Assembly (NCBI RefSeq): GCF_023806485.1
Contig: NZ_JAMSLR010000003.1
Coordinates: 341,889 to 405,888, forward strand
From: Thermalbibacter longus
Lineage (GTDB): Bacteria > Chloroflexota > Chloroflexia > Thermomicrobiales > Thermomicrobiaceae
Direction: 5' to 3'
Length of the DNA: 64,000 bases
The notes under the pieces were generated by a model that had not been told where the DNA came from, did no database searches, and saw nothing but the letters and a program-made list of their open reading frames with translations. Position 1 is the first letter of the stretch; the number at the start of each line of letters is the position of its first letter. Shown here in pieces: positions 16,069 to 23,885 of this stretch. The position numbers and the translations under genes were made by a program.

Positions 16069-17970
16069 ATGGAGTGGATCGCCGACTGGCTGTTCATTAT
16101 CCCGCTGGCGCCGCTGGTAGCGGCGGCCGTCAACTTCCTGCTCGGGCGCTGGTGGATCCGTGACCGGGCCCATTGGATCGCCGTGCCGGCGGTCGGGATC
16201 TCCTTCCTGGCCAGCATTCCGGCCTTCCTTGCTGTTGCCCAGCACCATGAGCCGCTGAGCCAGCACCTCTATACCTGGATCCCGGCCGGCGACTTCCAAG
16301 TGCCGGTGACGCTCTACGTCGACCAGCTCACCGCGGTCATGCTGCTCGTCGTGACTGGGGTCGGCTTCCTGGTGCACCTGTACTCGATCGGCTACATGCA
16401 CGGCGACCCGGGGTACCACCGCTTCTTCGCGTACCTGCCACTGTTCGTCTTCTCCATGCTGATGCTGGTGCTGGCCAGCAACTTCCTGGTCCTGTTCGTC
16501 TTCTGGGAGGCGGTCGGCCTCTGCTCGTACCTCCTGATCGGCTTCTGGTTCCGTCGCCGCTCGGCGGCCGACGCGGCCAAGAAGGCGTTCATCGTCAACC
16601 GGGTCGGCGACTTCGGCTTCGGCGTCGGCGTCATGCTGATCTTCGTCACGCTGGGCACGCTGAACTACGCCGAGGTCTTCGAGCGAGTCGGGACGCTCAG
16701 CGCCGGCACAGTCACCGCCATCGCGCTGCTTCTCTTCACCGGCGCCGTCGGGAAGTCGGCACAGGTGCCGCTCTTCGTTTGGTTGCCGGACGCGATGGAG
16801 GGCCCCACGCCGGTCTCGGCCCTGATCCACGCGGCGACGATGGTCACGGCGGGCATCTTCATGGTGGCGCGCGCCCACCCGATCTTCGTCGCCTCGCCCA
16901 CGGCGATGCTGGTCGTCGCGATCGTTGGGGCGCTCACGGCGTTCATCGCCGCGACCATTGCGGTGACGCAGTACGACATCAAGCGGGTCGTCGCGTACTC
17001 GACGGTGAGCCAGCTCGGGTATATGGCCATCGCGCTGGGCACGGGCGCGTGGATCGCTGCCATCTTCCACCTGTTCACCCACGCCTTCTTCAAGGCGCTG
17101 CTCTTCCTCGGCTCGGGCAGCGTGATGCACGGCCTGCACGACGAGCTGGACATGCGGCGGATGGGCGGCTTGAAGCGCTACATGCCGCTGACCTATTGGA
17201 CGTTTCTGATCGGGGCGGCGGCCAATGCTGGTATCCTGCCGCTGGCCGGCTTCTGGAGCAAGGACGAGATCATCGTGGGGGCATGGGTCGCGGGCTACCC
17301 GGTGATCGCCCTCATCGCCCTAGCGGCGGCCTTCTTCACCTCGCTGTACATGTTCCGGGCCGTATTCATGACCTTCCACGGCGAGGAGCGATTCGACCGG
17401 GAGCACCTGCACCCGCACGATCCGTCGTGGACGATGTCCGTGCCGCTGGTGATCCTGGCGGTCGGAGCGGCTGTGGCCGGCTTCGTCGGCGTACCGCCGG
17501 AGCAGGGCTGGTTCCACCACCTGCTGGAGCCGGTGTTCGAGGGCACCGAGCACCACGAGGTGAGCCTGGCGACGACGCTGACGTTCGGTGTCGTCTCCAC
17601 TCTAGTCGCCTTGGCCGGGCTCTACGCGGCCGCGGCCGCCTACGTGTTCCGTTCCGTCTCGCCGGCAGCCGTGGCGGAGCGGCTGGGCCCGCTGTACCGG
17701 CTGGCCCACAACAAGTGGTACTTCGACGACATCTACCAGCGATTCATCGTCGAGCCGGCGCGCGCCTCCGCCGTTTTCCTCTGGCGGCAGATCGACGTCG
17801 GGGTCATCGACGCGGCGGTCAACGGCGTGGCCAGCCTGGTGGTGTGGACCAGCCAGCTCTGGCGCCGGGCCCAGACCGGCCTGGTGGCCAACTACGTGCT
17901 GGCCATCGCGCTCGGCACCGTGATCATCGTCGGCGCGTACCTGGTGGCCGGCAGCAGTCTGTTCAGGTAG
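16069..17970 (+). CDS. nuoL: NADH-quinone oxidoreductase subunit L
   Basis: This 633-residue antiporter-like subunit begins with a proton-antiporter N-terminal domain (LYVDQLTAVMLLVVTGVGFL) and has the channel motif KSAQVPLFVWLPDAMEGPTP with its lysine near 229. FWEAVGLCSYLLIGFW holds the conserved Glu. The C-terminal part (HNKWYFDDIYQRFIVEP onward) corresponds to the long lateral helix that braces the membrane arm. Stop to nuoM start is 12 bp. Confidence 0.96.
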   Translation: MEWIADWLFIIPLAPLVAAAVNFLLGRWWIRDRAHWIAVPAVGISFLASIPAFLAVAQHHEPLSQHLYTWIPAGDFQVPVTLYVDQLTAVMLLVVTGVGFLVHLYSIGYMHGDPGYHRFFAYLPLFVFSMLMLVLASNFLVLFVFWEAVGLCSYLLIGFWFRRRSAADAAKKAFIVNRVGDFGFGVGVMLIFVTLGTLNYAEVFERVGTLSAGTVTAIALLLFTGAVGKSAQVPLFVWLPDAMEGPTPVSALIHAATMVTAGIFMVARAHPIFVASPTAMLVVAIVGALTAFIAATIAVTQYDIKRVVAYSTVSQLGYMAIALGTGAWIAAIFHLFTHAFFKALLFLGSGSVMHGLHDELDMRRMGGLKRYMPLTYWTFLIGAAANAGILPLAGFWSKDEIIVGAWVAGYPVIALIALAAAFFTSLYMFRAVFMTFHGEERFDREHLHPHDPSWTMSVPLVILAVGAAVAGFVGVPPEQGWFHHLLEPVFEGTEHHEVSLATTLTFGVVSTLVALAGLYAAAAAYVFRSVSPAAVAERLGPLYRLAHNKWYFDDIYQRFIVEPARASAVFLWRQIDVGVIDAAVNGVASLVVWTSQLWRRAQTGLVANYVLAIALGTVIIVGAYLVAGSSLFR

Positions 17971-17982
17971 GGGAGCGAAGCG

Positions 17983-19569
17983 GTGGATCAGATCCCGATC
18001 CTCAGCCTGATCACCTATGCGCCGCTGGCCGGCGCGCTCGTCCTGTTCCTCTGGCCCCGCGCGACGGAGCGCGCGGCGCGCTGGATCGCCCTGCTCGGCG
18101 CCGGCGTCTCCTTCGTCCTCTCGCTCGCCTTGCTCGCTGCGTTCGACCGCTCGGCTACGGGCATGCAGTTCACCGAGTTCATCGACTGGCTGCCGGGGCT
18201 GGGGATCGCCTACCGGCTGGGCGTGGACGGTATCAGCGCGCCGCTGGTGGTGCTGACGACGCTGTTGAGCCTGATCTCGATCATCGCCTCCTGGGATCCG
18301 ATCAAGCGGCGGGTACGCGAGTACTACATCTCGCTCCTGCTGCTCGAGACCGGCATGCTCGGCGTCTTCGTCAGCCTCGACCTCTTCCTGTTCTACATCT
18401 TCTGGGAGGTGATGCTGATCCCGATGGCGCTGATCATCGGGATCTGGGGCAGCGCGAACCGGGTATACGCGGCAGTCAAGTTCTTCCTCTACACGCTCGC
18501 CGGCAGCCTGCTGATGCTGGTGGGCATCGTCGCGGTCTATCAGGCGTACTTCGAGCAGACCGGCGTGCGCACGCTCAACGTGCTGGAGCTGGCCCAGGGC
18601 ACCTACGGGCAAGCGTTCCAGATGTGGGCCTTCGCGGCCTTCTTCCTGGCCTTCGCCATCAAGATCCCGATGTGGCCCTTCCACACCTGGTTGCCAGACG
18701 CCCACGTCGAGGCCCCGACGGCGGGCTCGGTGATCCTCGCCGGCATCCTGCTGAAGATGGGTGGGTACGGCTTCCTGCGCTTCAACCTTCCGCTCTTCCC
18801 GGACGCCACCCGAGCCTGGGCGCCGTTCATCATCGTTGTCTCGCTGATCGCGATCATCTACGGCGCGCTGGTGGCGCTCGTCCAGCCGGACCTCAAGAAG
18901 CTGGTGGCCTACTCCTCGGTGAGCCACATGGGCTTCGTGACGCTCGGCATCTTCGCGCTGAACGCGCAGGGACTGTACGGCGCCATGATCGTGATGATCA
19001 GCCACGGGCTAGTCACTGGTGCCCTCTTCCTGCTGGTCGGTGTCCTCTATGAGCGTGCGCATACCCGTGAGATCAGCGCCTTCGGCGGGTTACACCGCTC
19101 CATGCCGCTGGCGGCCGCCTTCTGGGGCCTCTTCGCGTTCGCTTCGCTCGGGTTGCCGGGGCTCAGCGGCTTCGTCGGCGAGTTCTTGGCGATTCTCGGT
19201 GGCTTCCGGGCCTATCGCTGGGCCGGCGTCATTGCCATGGTCGTGGTGATCCTGGCGGCCTGGTACATGCTCTGGATGCTCCAGCGGATCGTGATGATGC
19301 GCGCGCCGGGGGAGCCACCAGACCCCGACGATCCCGAGCTGCGGCTGGCGAACGCCTACGCGGTACCGCCGGCGGCTGGAGGCGCTGGGCCGCACGGGCA
19401 TACCGTCGACCCGCGCACCTTCCCGGATCTGAACTGGAAGGAATTCGCGACGCTGGCACCGCTCGCAGTACTGACGGTCTGGCTCGGTGTCTATCCAGGG
19501 TACGTGATGCGCATCCTGCAGCCGGCGATCGAGCAGGTGCTCTCGGCGTTCGGGCGCATCGGGCTCTGA
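17983..19569 (+). CDS. nuoM: NADH-quinone oxidoreductase subunit M
   Basis: This 528-residue antiporter-like subunit has about 14 helices. YRLGVDGISAPLVVLTTLL, IFWEVMLIPMALIIGIWG (conserved Glu) and KIPMWPFHTWLPDAHVEAPT (Lys near 227) are diagnostic. The start is GTG 17983. A short Pro/Asp-rich loop before the final helix (PPDPDDPELRLANAYAVPP) is unusually polar. Confidence 0.96.
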   Translation: MDQIPILSLITYAPLAGALVLFLWPRATERAARWIALLGAGVSFVLSLALLAAFDRSATGMQFTEFIDWLPGLGIAYRLGVDGISAPLVVLTTLLSLISIIASWDPIKRRVREYYISLLLLETGMLGVFVSLDLFLFYIFWEVMLIPMALIIGIWGSANRVYAAVKFFLYTLAGSLLMLVGIVAVYQAYFEQTGVRTLNVLELAQGTYGQAFQMWAFAAFFLAFAIKIPMWPFHTWLPDAHVEAPTAGSVILAGILLKMGGYGFLRFNLPLFPDATRAWAPFIIVVSLIAIIYGALVALVQPDLKKLVAYSSVSHMGFVTLGIFALNAQGLYGAMIVMISHGLVTGALFLLVGVLYERAHTREISAFGGLHRSMPLAAAFWGLFAFASLGLPGLSGFVGEFLAILGGFRAYRWAGVIAMVVVILAAWYMLWMLQRIVMMRAPGEPPDPDDPELRLANAYAVPPAAGGAGPHGHTVDPRTFPDLNWKEFATLAPLAVLTVWLGVYPGYVMRILQPAIEQVLSAFGRIGL

Positions 19570-19593
19570 GAACGGAGATCAGAGGAGAGAACC

Positions 19594-21081
19594 GTGCCGG
19601 TGCAACTCGTTGCCCCCGACTGGTCGCTGCTCGTCCCGCCGCTGGTCGTGCTCGGGACGATCCTGGTGCTCCTCGCGGCAGACCTGGTGCTCCCGCGCGA
19701 GCGGCAGGCCGGGCTCACCGTGGTTGCGCTCCTCGGGCTGGCAGTGTCTCTGGTCTCGCTGCTGGCGATCGACTGGACGGCCGGCGCCAGCACGTTCGGT
19801 GGCATGTATCGGGCCGACTCGTTCAGTCTTTTCGTCTCCCTGGTGGCGCTGGTCGCCGGTATCCTGTCCATCCTCGTTTCGGCCGGCTACGTCGAGTCGG
19901 GTATCGAGCCGGGGGGAATGGCGCTAGCCGAATACCTCTCGCTGCTGCTCTTCTCGGTGCTGGGCACGATGCTGGTCGGTGCGGCGGGTGACCTGCTGAT
20001 GATCTTCCTCGGCATCGAGATGAGCTCGCTGGCCGTCTACGCGCTGACGGCCTTCGCTCGCCGGCGGCTGACCTCGATCGAGGGCGCGCTGAAGTACTTC
20101 CTGCTGGGCGCCTTCGCCACGGCCATTTTCCTGTACGGCATCGCCTGGGTCTACGGCCTGACCGGCAGCATCATGCTCGACGACATCGCCGGCGCGCTCC
20201 GGGATATCGTCCAGGGTGACGCGCCGGTCGAGGCGTCGCTTCTGCTAGCGCTGCTGCTGCTAGCTGTCGGGCTCGGGTTCAAGGTGGCGGCGGTGCCGTT
20301 CCATATGTGGACGCCCGATGCCTACCAGGGTGCTCCGACGCCGGTCTCGGCCTACATGTCGGTGGTGCCGAAGGTGGCCGGCTTCGCGGCTATGGCGCGG
20401 GTTCTGGTGCAAGGGTTGAGCCCGCTGAGCGAGCAGTGGCTGCTCCTGATCGCCATCCTGGCGTTCATCACGATGGTCTACGGCAACGTGGTCGCGATCG
20501 CCCAGCGCGACGTCAAGCGAATGCTCGGCTACTCCTCGATCGGCCACACCGGCTACATGCTGGCGGGTCTGGCTGCCTTCACCAGCCTGCAGCCCGGCGA
20601 CCGCAGCGTCGGCAGCATGCTCTTCTACCTGTTCGCCTACGCCTTCATGAATATCGGTGCCTTCGGGGTCGTGGCCTGGTTGCAGGAGCGCGGGCAGGGC
20701 GTCGACCTGGAAGACTTCCAGGGACTGGCCGCGCGTAGCCCGCTGGCCGCCATCGCGATGACGATCTTCATGCTCTCGCTGATGGGCATGCCGCCGCTGA
20801 TCGGCTTCTATGCCAAGTACTACGTGATCCTGGCGCTGATCGAGGCCGGCTTGCTCTGGCTAGCGGTCGCGATCGTGATCATGAGCGCGGTATCGGCCTT
20901 CTTCTACCTGCGCGTGGTGGCGGTGATGTACTTCAACGAGCCGGCCGGAGCCTGGCAGCCCGCTCGGACGCCGCTGCTCGGCGCCGGGCTGGCGGTGATG
21001 GCGCTCGGCAACCTCGCGCTGGGGCTGTTCTCCGGCCCGGTGCTCGACCTGGCGCAGCGCTGGGCCCTGGCCTTCGCCTGA
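19594..21081 (+). CDS. nuoN: NADH-quinone oxidoreductase subunit N
   Basis: This 495-residue antiporter-like subunit has the signature [20 protein letters not shown] (Lys near 230), with [17 protein letters not shown] holding the conserved Glu. The GTG start at 19594 follows GGAGAG. It is the last gene of the operon; the next gene is convergent and no clear terminator is seen in the 60 bp between. Confidence 0.96.
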   Translation: MPVQLVAPDWSLLVPPLVVLGTILVLLAADLVLPRERQAGLTVVALLGLAVSLVSLLAIDWTAGASTFGGMYRADSFSLFVSLVALVAGILSILVSAGYVESGIEPGGMALAEYLSLLLFSVLGTMLVGAAGDLLMIFLGIEMSSLAVYALTAFARRRLTSIEGALKYFLLGAFATAIFLYGIAWVYGLTGSIMLDDIAGALRDIVQGDAPVEASLLLALLLLAVGLGFKVAAVPFHMWTPDAYQGAPTPVSAYMSVVPKVAGFAAMARVLVQGLSPLSEQWLLLIAILAFITMVYGNVVAIAQRDVKRMLGYSSIGHTGYMLAGLAAFTSLQPGDRSVGSMLFYLFAYAFMNIGAFGVVAWLQERGQGVDLEDFQGLAARSPLAAIAMTIFMLSLMGMPPLIGFYAKYYVILALIEAGLLWLAVAIVIMSAVSAFFYLRVVAVMYFNEPAGAWQPARTPLLGAGLAVMALGNLALGLFSGPVLDLAQRWALAFA

Positions 21082-21141
21082 GCACGACGTCCAGGCCACT
21101 TACTCTTCTTCATGTAGAGCAAAGAACGCCTCTGTGCTATG

Positions 21142-21474
21142 CTATGGGCTGCTGGCAGGAGGTTGTGGAACGTAGACGATGTCGCCCACCCGGAGCCACT
21201 TGGGATCGGGATGACCGCTTGCTCCGATCGTGCCATCCCGGCGCCTGTACTGGTGCACGATTGCGATTTTCGTGCCGTCATGCCCGTAGTAACGCAGTGT
21301 CTGGCTCATGGAGCAGTGCTCGGTATGAGTGAGACTCGTGACATGGCTTTCGCGGATGACCTCCGCTCGCAGCTCGCCGTTCTGGACGCGTTCCCAATAG
21401 CGGAGGGTATTGAAGAGCCGGCGGATCTCTGCCTCGGAGACGACCTGCACCTGTGGATCGGAGTGTGCACGCAT
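21142..21474 (-). CDS. Unknown small protein A of duplicated head-to-head pair (copy 1)
   Basis: This 110-residue protein has an N-terminal helix (SEAEIRRLFNTLRYWERVQNGEL), a middle part with VIRESHV, a Cys-Ser-x-Ser-Gln motif and IAIVHQYRRRDGTIGASG, then PDPKWLRVGDIVY. It aligns without gaps to the protein at 41447-41785 over about 100 residues, near 60% identical by hand, including the exact distance from the start to the first conserved residues. That supports both the reading frame and the ATG at 21474, which has GGGAG nine bases upstream. Its start codon shares two bases with that of the divergent partner. I do not know a function. Confidence 0.8.
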   Translation of the reverse strand: MRAHSDPQVQVVSEAEIRRLFNTLRYWERVQNGELRAEVIRESHVTSLTHTEHCSMSQTLRYYGHDGTKIAIVHQYRRRDGTIGASGHPDPKWLRVGDIVYVPQPPASSP

Positions 21475-21730
21475 GCACGCTGACTCCCTCGCCCGCGAGC
21501 TGGCGGGGCTGATCTCGGACTACCTGGTCGGCGAGCTAGATTTTGGCTCGTTCGAGCAGGCTTTTGTTGGGCTGACCTGGAACGCGCACCAGTTGGGGGA
21601 CGCTTCGCTGGATGAGGTGGTCAAGGACATCGAGCACGCACTGGTGCAGAGTCGAGCCCACGTCTTCAATGAGACGGAATTCCGCCGCTGGCTAACGGAC
21701 GCGCTGCACAAGCTAGCCGTTCGCACCTAA
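21473..21730 (+). CDS. Unknown small protein B of duplicated head-to-head pair (copy 1)
   Basis: This 85-residue, mostly helical, acidic protein contains YLVGELDFGSFEQAF, TW, DIEHALVQSRA and EFRRWLTDAL. It aligns without gaps to the product of 41784-42056 at about 40% identity. The ATG at 21473-21475 overlaps the start codon of the opposite gene (both within GCATGC) and has GGAG nine bases upstream, inside the coding region of gene A. The size, acidity and pairing recall antitoxin or immunity partners, but no known family was recognised. Confidence 0.75.
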   Translation: MHADSLARELAGLISDYLVGELDFGSFEQAFVGLTWNAHQLGDASLDEVVKDIEHALVQSRAHVFNETEFRRWLTDALHKLAVRT

Positions 21731-21841
21731 CGACCTCGCACCTCTTCGCAGCCCGGCCTAGATCCATTGCCCCGGCAGTATACATGAGCGTACGTATGCA
21801 AAGAACGGTGGCACCATGCGTTGGCGCGCTCTGGCCATCTG

Positions 21842-22756
21842 TCAGCGATCAAGCGGCAGCCGCTGGGGCTGAACCTTCGCTCTGGCCCACGGATCACCGA
21901 TCGCGTCCAGCCGCTGGGGCAGCGTGCGGATCGTAAAGTGCTCCGGGCGCACCTGGCCCTCCTCCACCTCCTCCCAGGCCAGCGGGGCCGAGGCCGGGGC
22001 TCCGGGCCGGGCGCGCAGGGTATACGGGGCCGCGGTGTTGCGCGCCAGGCTGTTCTGGGCGTGGTCGATCGTCACCCGCTCGTCCTCGTCGTGGGTCGCG
22101 CCGTCGCCGGTGGCCACCAGATCGGGATGCTCCCGGCTCAGCTCCTCGGCCAATCGATGCACCCACTCTCGTACTGCCTCGACCGGATGAACCGGCTCCA
22201 GCGGGAGGAAGAGGTGCAGCCCGGAGCCGCCGCTCGTCTTGGGCAGAGCAGCAATCTTGTCCCGGGCCAGCCGCTCGCGCACCAGCAGCGCGACCCGCAA
22301 GACGCGCTCGTAGCCGGCCCGTGGGCCAGGGTCGAGATCGAGGATCGCCCAGTCAGGCCTATCCGGGTGCTCGGCCGGCGCGTGCCACTGGTGGAACTCG
22401 ATCGCGCCGCGGTTGGCGTACCAGATCAGCCCGGCGACGTTCTCAATCAGAGGGAGACGTCGCGCCTGCCCAGTCGTCTGCGGCCGGTAGGGAGCCGTGC
22501 GCAGCCAGCCGGGCAGGCGCGCGGGCGCGTTGCGCTGGTAGTGGCCGGACCGTTCGATGCCATCGGGGAACACGCGCAGCGTCACCGGGCGGCCGCGCAG
22601 GTACGGGAGCATCGCCGGGCCGGTGTGCCGGTAGTAGTCGAGCAGGTCGCGCTTGGTCAACCCTTCGGCTGGCCAAAGCACCTTGTCCAGGTGCGTGACC
22701 TCGACCTCGACCCCGTCGATCTCCCAGCGCTCGCCTGCAGACATGCGGCGTGCCAT
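21842..22756 (-). CDS. LigD-type polymerase/primase domain protein
   Basis: This 304-residue protein corresponds to the polymerase domain of bacterial LigD, which fills gaps and adds ribonucleotides at double-strand breaks in non-homologous end joining. Visible markers are LDKVLWPAEGLTKRDLLDYY near the N-terminus, ILDLDPGP with the catalytic aspartates, LPKTSGGSGLHLFLPL, and the distal ERVTIDHAQNSLARNTAAPY. It stands alone, without a ligase or nuclease domain, and no Ku gene is in the window. The ATG at 22756 follows GAGGGAG. Confidence 0.92.
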   Translation of the reverse strand: MARRMSAGERWEIDGVEVEVTHLDKVLWPAEGLTKRDLLDYYRHTGPAMLPYLRGRPVTLRVFPDGIERSGHYQRNAPARLPGWLRTAPYRPQTTGQARRLPLIENVAGLIWYANRGAIEFHQWHAPAEHPDRPDWAILDLDPGPRAGYERVLRVALLVRERLARDKIAALPKTSGGSGLHLFLPLEPVHPVEAVREWVHRLAEELSREHPDLVATGDGATHDEDERVTIDHAQNSLARNTAAPYTLRARPGAPASAPLAWEEVEEGQVRPEHFTIRTLPQRLDAIGDPWARAKVQPQRLPLDR

Positions 22757-22910
22757 CGCGTCGCTCCCTCGCTTCGCTGAAGCCTCGCCTGGGCCGGGAC
22801 TCTGCCCGAAACTGGGCCGAGCGCCCTTTACGAGCGTACTCCCGGCAACCGGGCGTGTACACCGTGGACATCAGGCCGCCAGGTCGGAGTCGCGCCGGAG
22901 CGGTTCGCGA

Positions 22911-23261
22911 GTGCCCCGCGGCGAGCTGGGCTCACTACGACTGGAACCGGAGCTACACGGACGGGCGCTCGGGCTGGAGCTCGTTCTCCAGGCTGCGGAG
23001 TGGCCGCGCGCACGGCAGCGCGTCTGCCGTGATCTGTTAGACGACTTTGCCGGCGTTCTACGGCCGCGCTGGCGCTCGCGTCTGGCGCGCCTGTTACTCC
23101 ACGACCTGCAAGCTGCCCAGGGCCGGCCCGGAGTCCTTGCGGTCACCGCGGGTTCCCTGCGCGCGGCAGTCTCGAGAAGTAGCCTGAGGCTGGTATCGTT
23201 CCTGGCTCGTACCGTGTGCCGCGCCGCTGGTGAACACGAGACACGTCCGTATAGGCATTGA
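22911..23261 (+). CDS. Possible small helical protein, unknown
   Basis: A GTG at 22911 with GGAG ten bases upstream opens 116 codons to TGA 23259-23261. The product is rich in Leu, Arg and Ala with amphipathic helices (ALGLELVLQAAEWPRARQRV, SRLARLLLHDLQAAQG). No family was recognised. The stop codon lies inside the -35 element of the next promoter. The opposite strand also has a long open frame here, with an Arg/Ser-rich composition typical of a shadow, so this reading is preferred but not secure. Confidence 0.35.
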   Translation: MPRGELGSLRLEPELHGRALGLELVLQAAEWPRARQRVCRDLLDDFAGVLRPRWRSRLARLLLHDLQAAQGRPGVLAVTAGSLRAAVSRSSLRLVSFLARTVCRAAGEHETRPYRH

Positions 23262-23286
23262 CAGGCCGGGGCGGGTGAGGTATCCT
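23258..23286 (+). promoter_or_regulatory. Near-consensus sigma-70 type promoter
   Basis: A consensus -35 TTGACA (23258-23263), a 17-base spacer, and TATCCT (23281-23286) form the best promoter in the window. Transcription would begin near 23293, at the start of a heavily structured region. Confidence 0.75.
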
Positions 23287-23292
23287 GGATGT

Positions 23293-23543
23293 GCTGAGCG
23301 CTGGAGCGCTCAGGCTGAATGTGCGGCGAGACCTGTTCCGCCGCATTGCTGTGTCTCAAGAAGAGCACAGCGCGAGTCGCTCTCCGCGTGGGGAGCGTGC
23401 AGAAGTCGACCGTGGAGGGTAGATCGGTGGATTCCGGAGGAGTCCCAGAACGCAGTACCTGCTCCACGGGCTGACCGGCTTGGGTGCCTCTGAGCGCGAC
23501 AGTGTAGGCTAGCACCTCCGCGCCCCCGGTCAGTCCGGGGGCG
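23293..23543 (+). ncRNA. Candidate structured RNA or long 5' leader, about 250 nt
   Basis: Downstream of the strong promoter lies a run of hairpins with no supported open frame: CTGAGCGC/GCGCTCAG (23294-23301 with 23306-23313, loop TGGA); GCGGCG/CGCCGC near 23323-23344; GCTGTG/CACAGC near 23348-23371; CGCTCTCC/GGGGAGCG near 23378-23396; an outer stem CCGTGGAG/CTCCACGG (23410-23417 with 23462-23469) enclosing GGTA/TACC and GGATTCC/GGAGTCC; GGTGC/GCACC (23483-23487 with 23512-23516); and a 9-bp GC hairpin at the end. CTGAGCGC recurs at 23490-23497, so the GCGCTCAG arm has two possible partners. It does not match the RNase P, tmRNA, SRP, T-box or common riboswitch consensus sequences that I know. 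Confidence 0.55.
23521..23543 (+). terminator. GC-rich hairpin, terminator or attenuator
   Basis: CGCCCCCGG (23521-23529) pairs perfectly with CCGGGGGCG (23535-23543) around a 5-nt loop. Only a weak U-run (ACTTGTC) follows. It could end the structured RNA or act as an attenuator before the 62-residue gene 42 bp downstream. Confidence 0.5.
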
Positions 23544-23585
23544 ACTTGTCAGTAGTGTGAACCTGGCAAGAAAGGAGGTGGGCCG

Positions 23586-23774
23586 ATGCAGACCTACATC
23601 CGCTACACCATCACCAACCAGGACGGGCGGCCGGTCATCCGGGCCGTGCCGGTGCCGCGGAGGATCGAGACCTCGGTCGTCGAGGCCGCGCCGGCCCAGG
23701 AGACCAAGGGTGAGCGGGTCGAGCAGCCGCTCGTCCAGCGGATCCGGCGGTTCCGCCTGCTCGATATCCGCTGA
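23586..23774 (+). CDS. Conserved-looking small protein, 62 residues, unknown
   Basis: The ATG at 23586 has a near-perfect ribosome binding site (AAAGGAGGTG). The 62-residue product begins MQTYIRYTITNQDGRPVIRA, followed by VPVPRRIE, an acidic middle segment (VVEAAPAQETKGERVEQP) and a basic tail (RIRRFRLLDIR). A beta-hairpin N-terminus and a disordered remainder are plausible. It lies downstream of a strong promoter and structured leader and is closed by its own terminator, so it is probably well expressed. I recognise no family. Confidence 0.7.
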   Translation: MQTYIRYTITNQDGRPVIRAVPVPRRIETSVVEAAPAQETKGERVEQPLVQRIRRFRLLDIR

Positions 23775-23801
23775 CGCTCAACGCCAGTCCCAGGTATGCG
23801 C

Positions 23802-23834
23802 CGACCCCCGCGGGCGACAACCCGGCGGGGGTCG
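23802..23834. terminator. Bidirectional terminator hairpin
   Basis: CGACCCCCGC (23802-23811) pairs with GCGGGGGTCG (23825-23834), extended inward by GGG/CCC. It lies between the 62-residue gene and the convergent PLP enzyme gene. Confidence 0.7.
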
Positions 23835-23885
23835 TGGCATTTCCAGAATCTCCGTGACCGCACTGGTCTGTCTGGCGCGCGTGGC

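Noticed and set aside
21139..21483. A plus-strand frame covering gene A of copy 1
   Set aside because: The equivalent frame is not open in copy 2, while the minus-strand gene A is conserved between copies.
23293..23543. T-box, RNase P, tmRNA, SRP, SAM or other known RNA identity for the structured region
   Set aside because: None of the conserved blocks (T-box TGGNACCGCG, RNase P GAGGAAAGTCC, tmRNA ends, SRP GGAAGGAAGC) is present. It was therefore left as an unnamed candidate.
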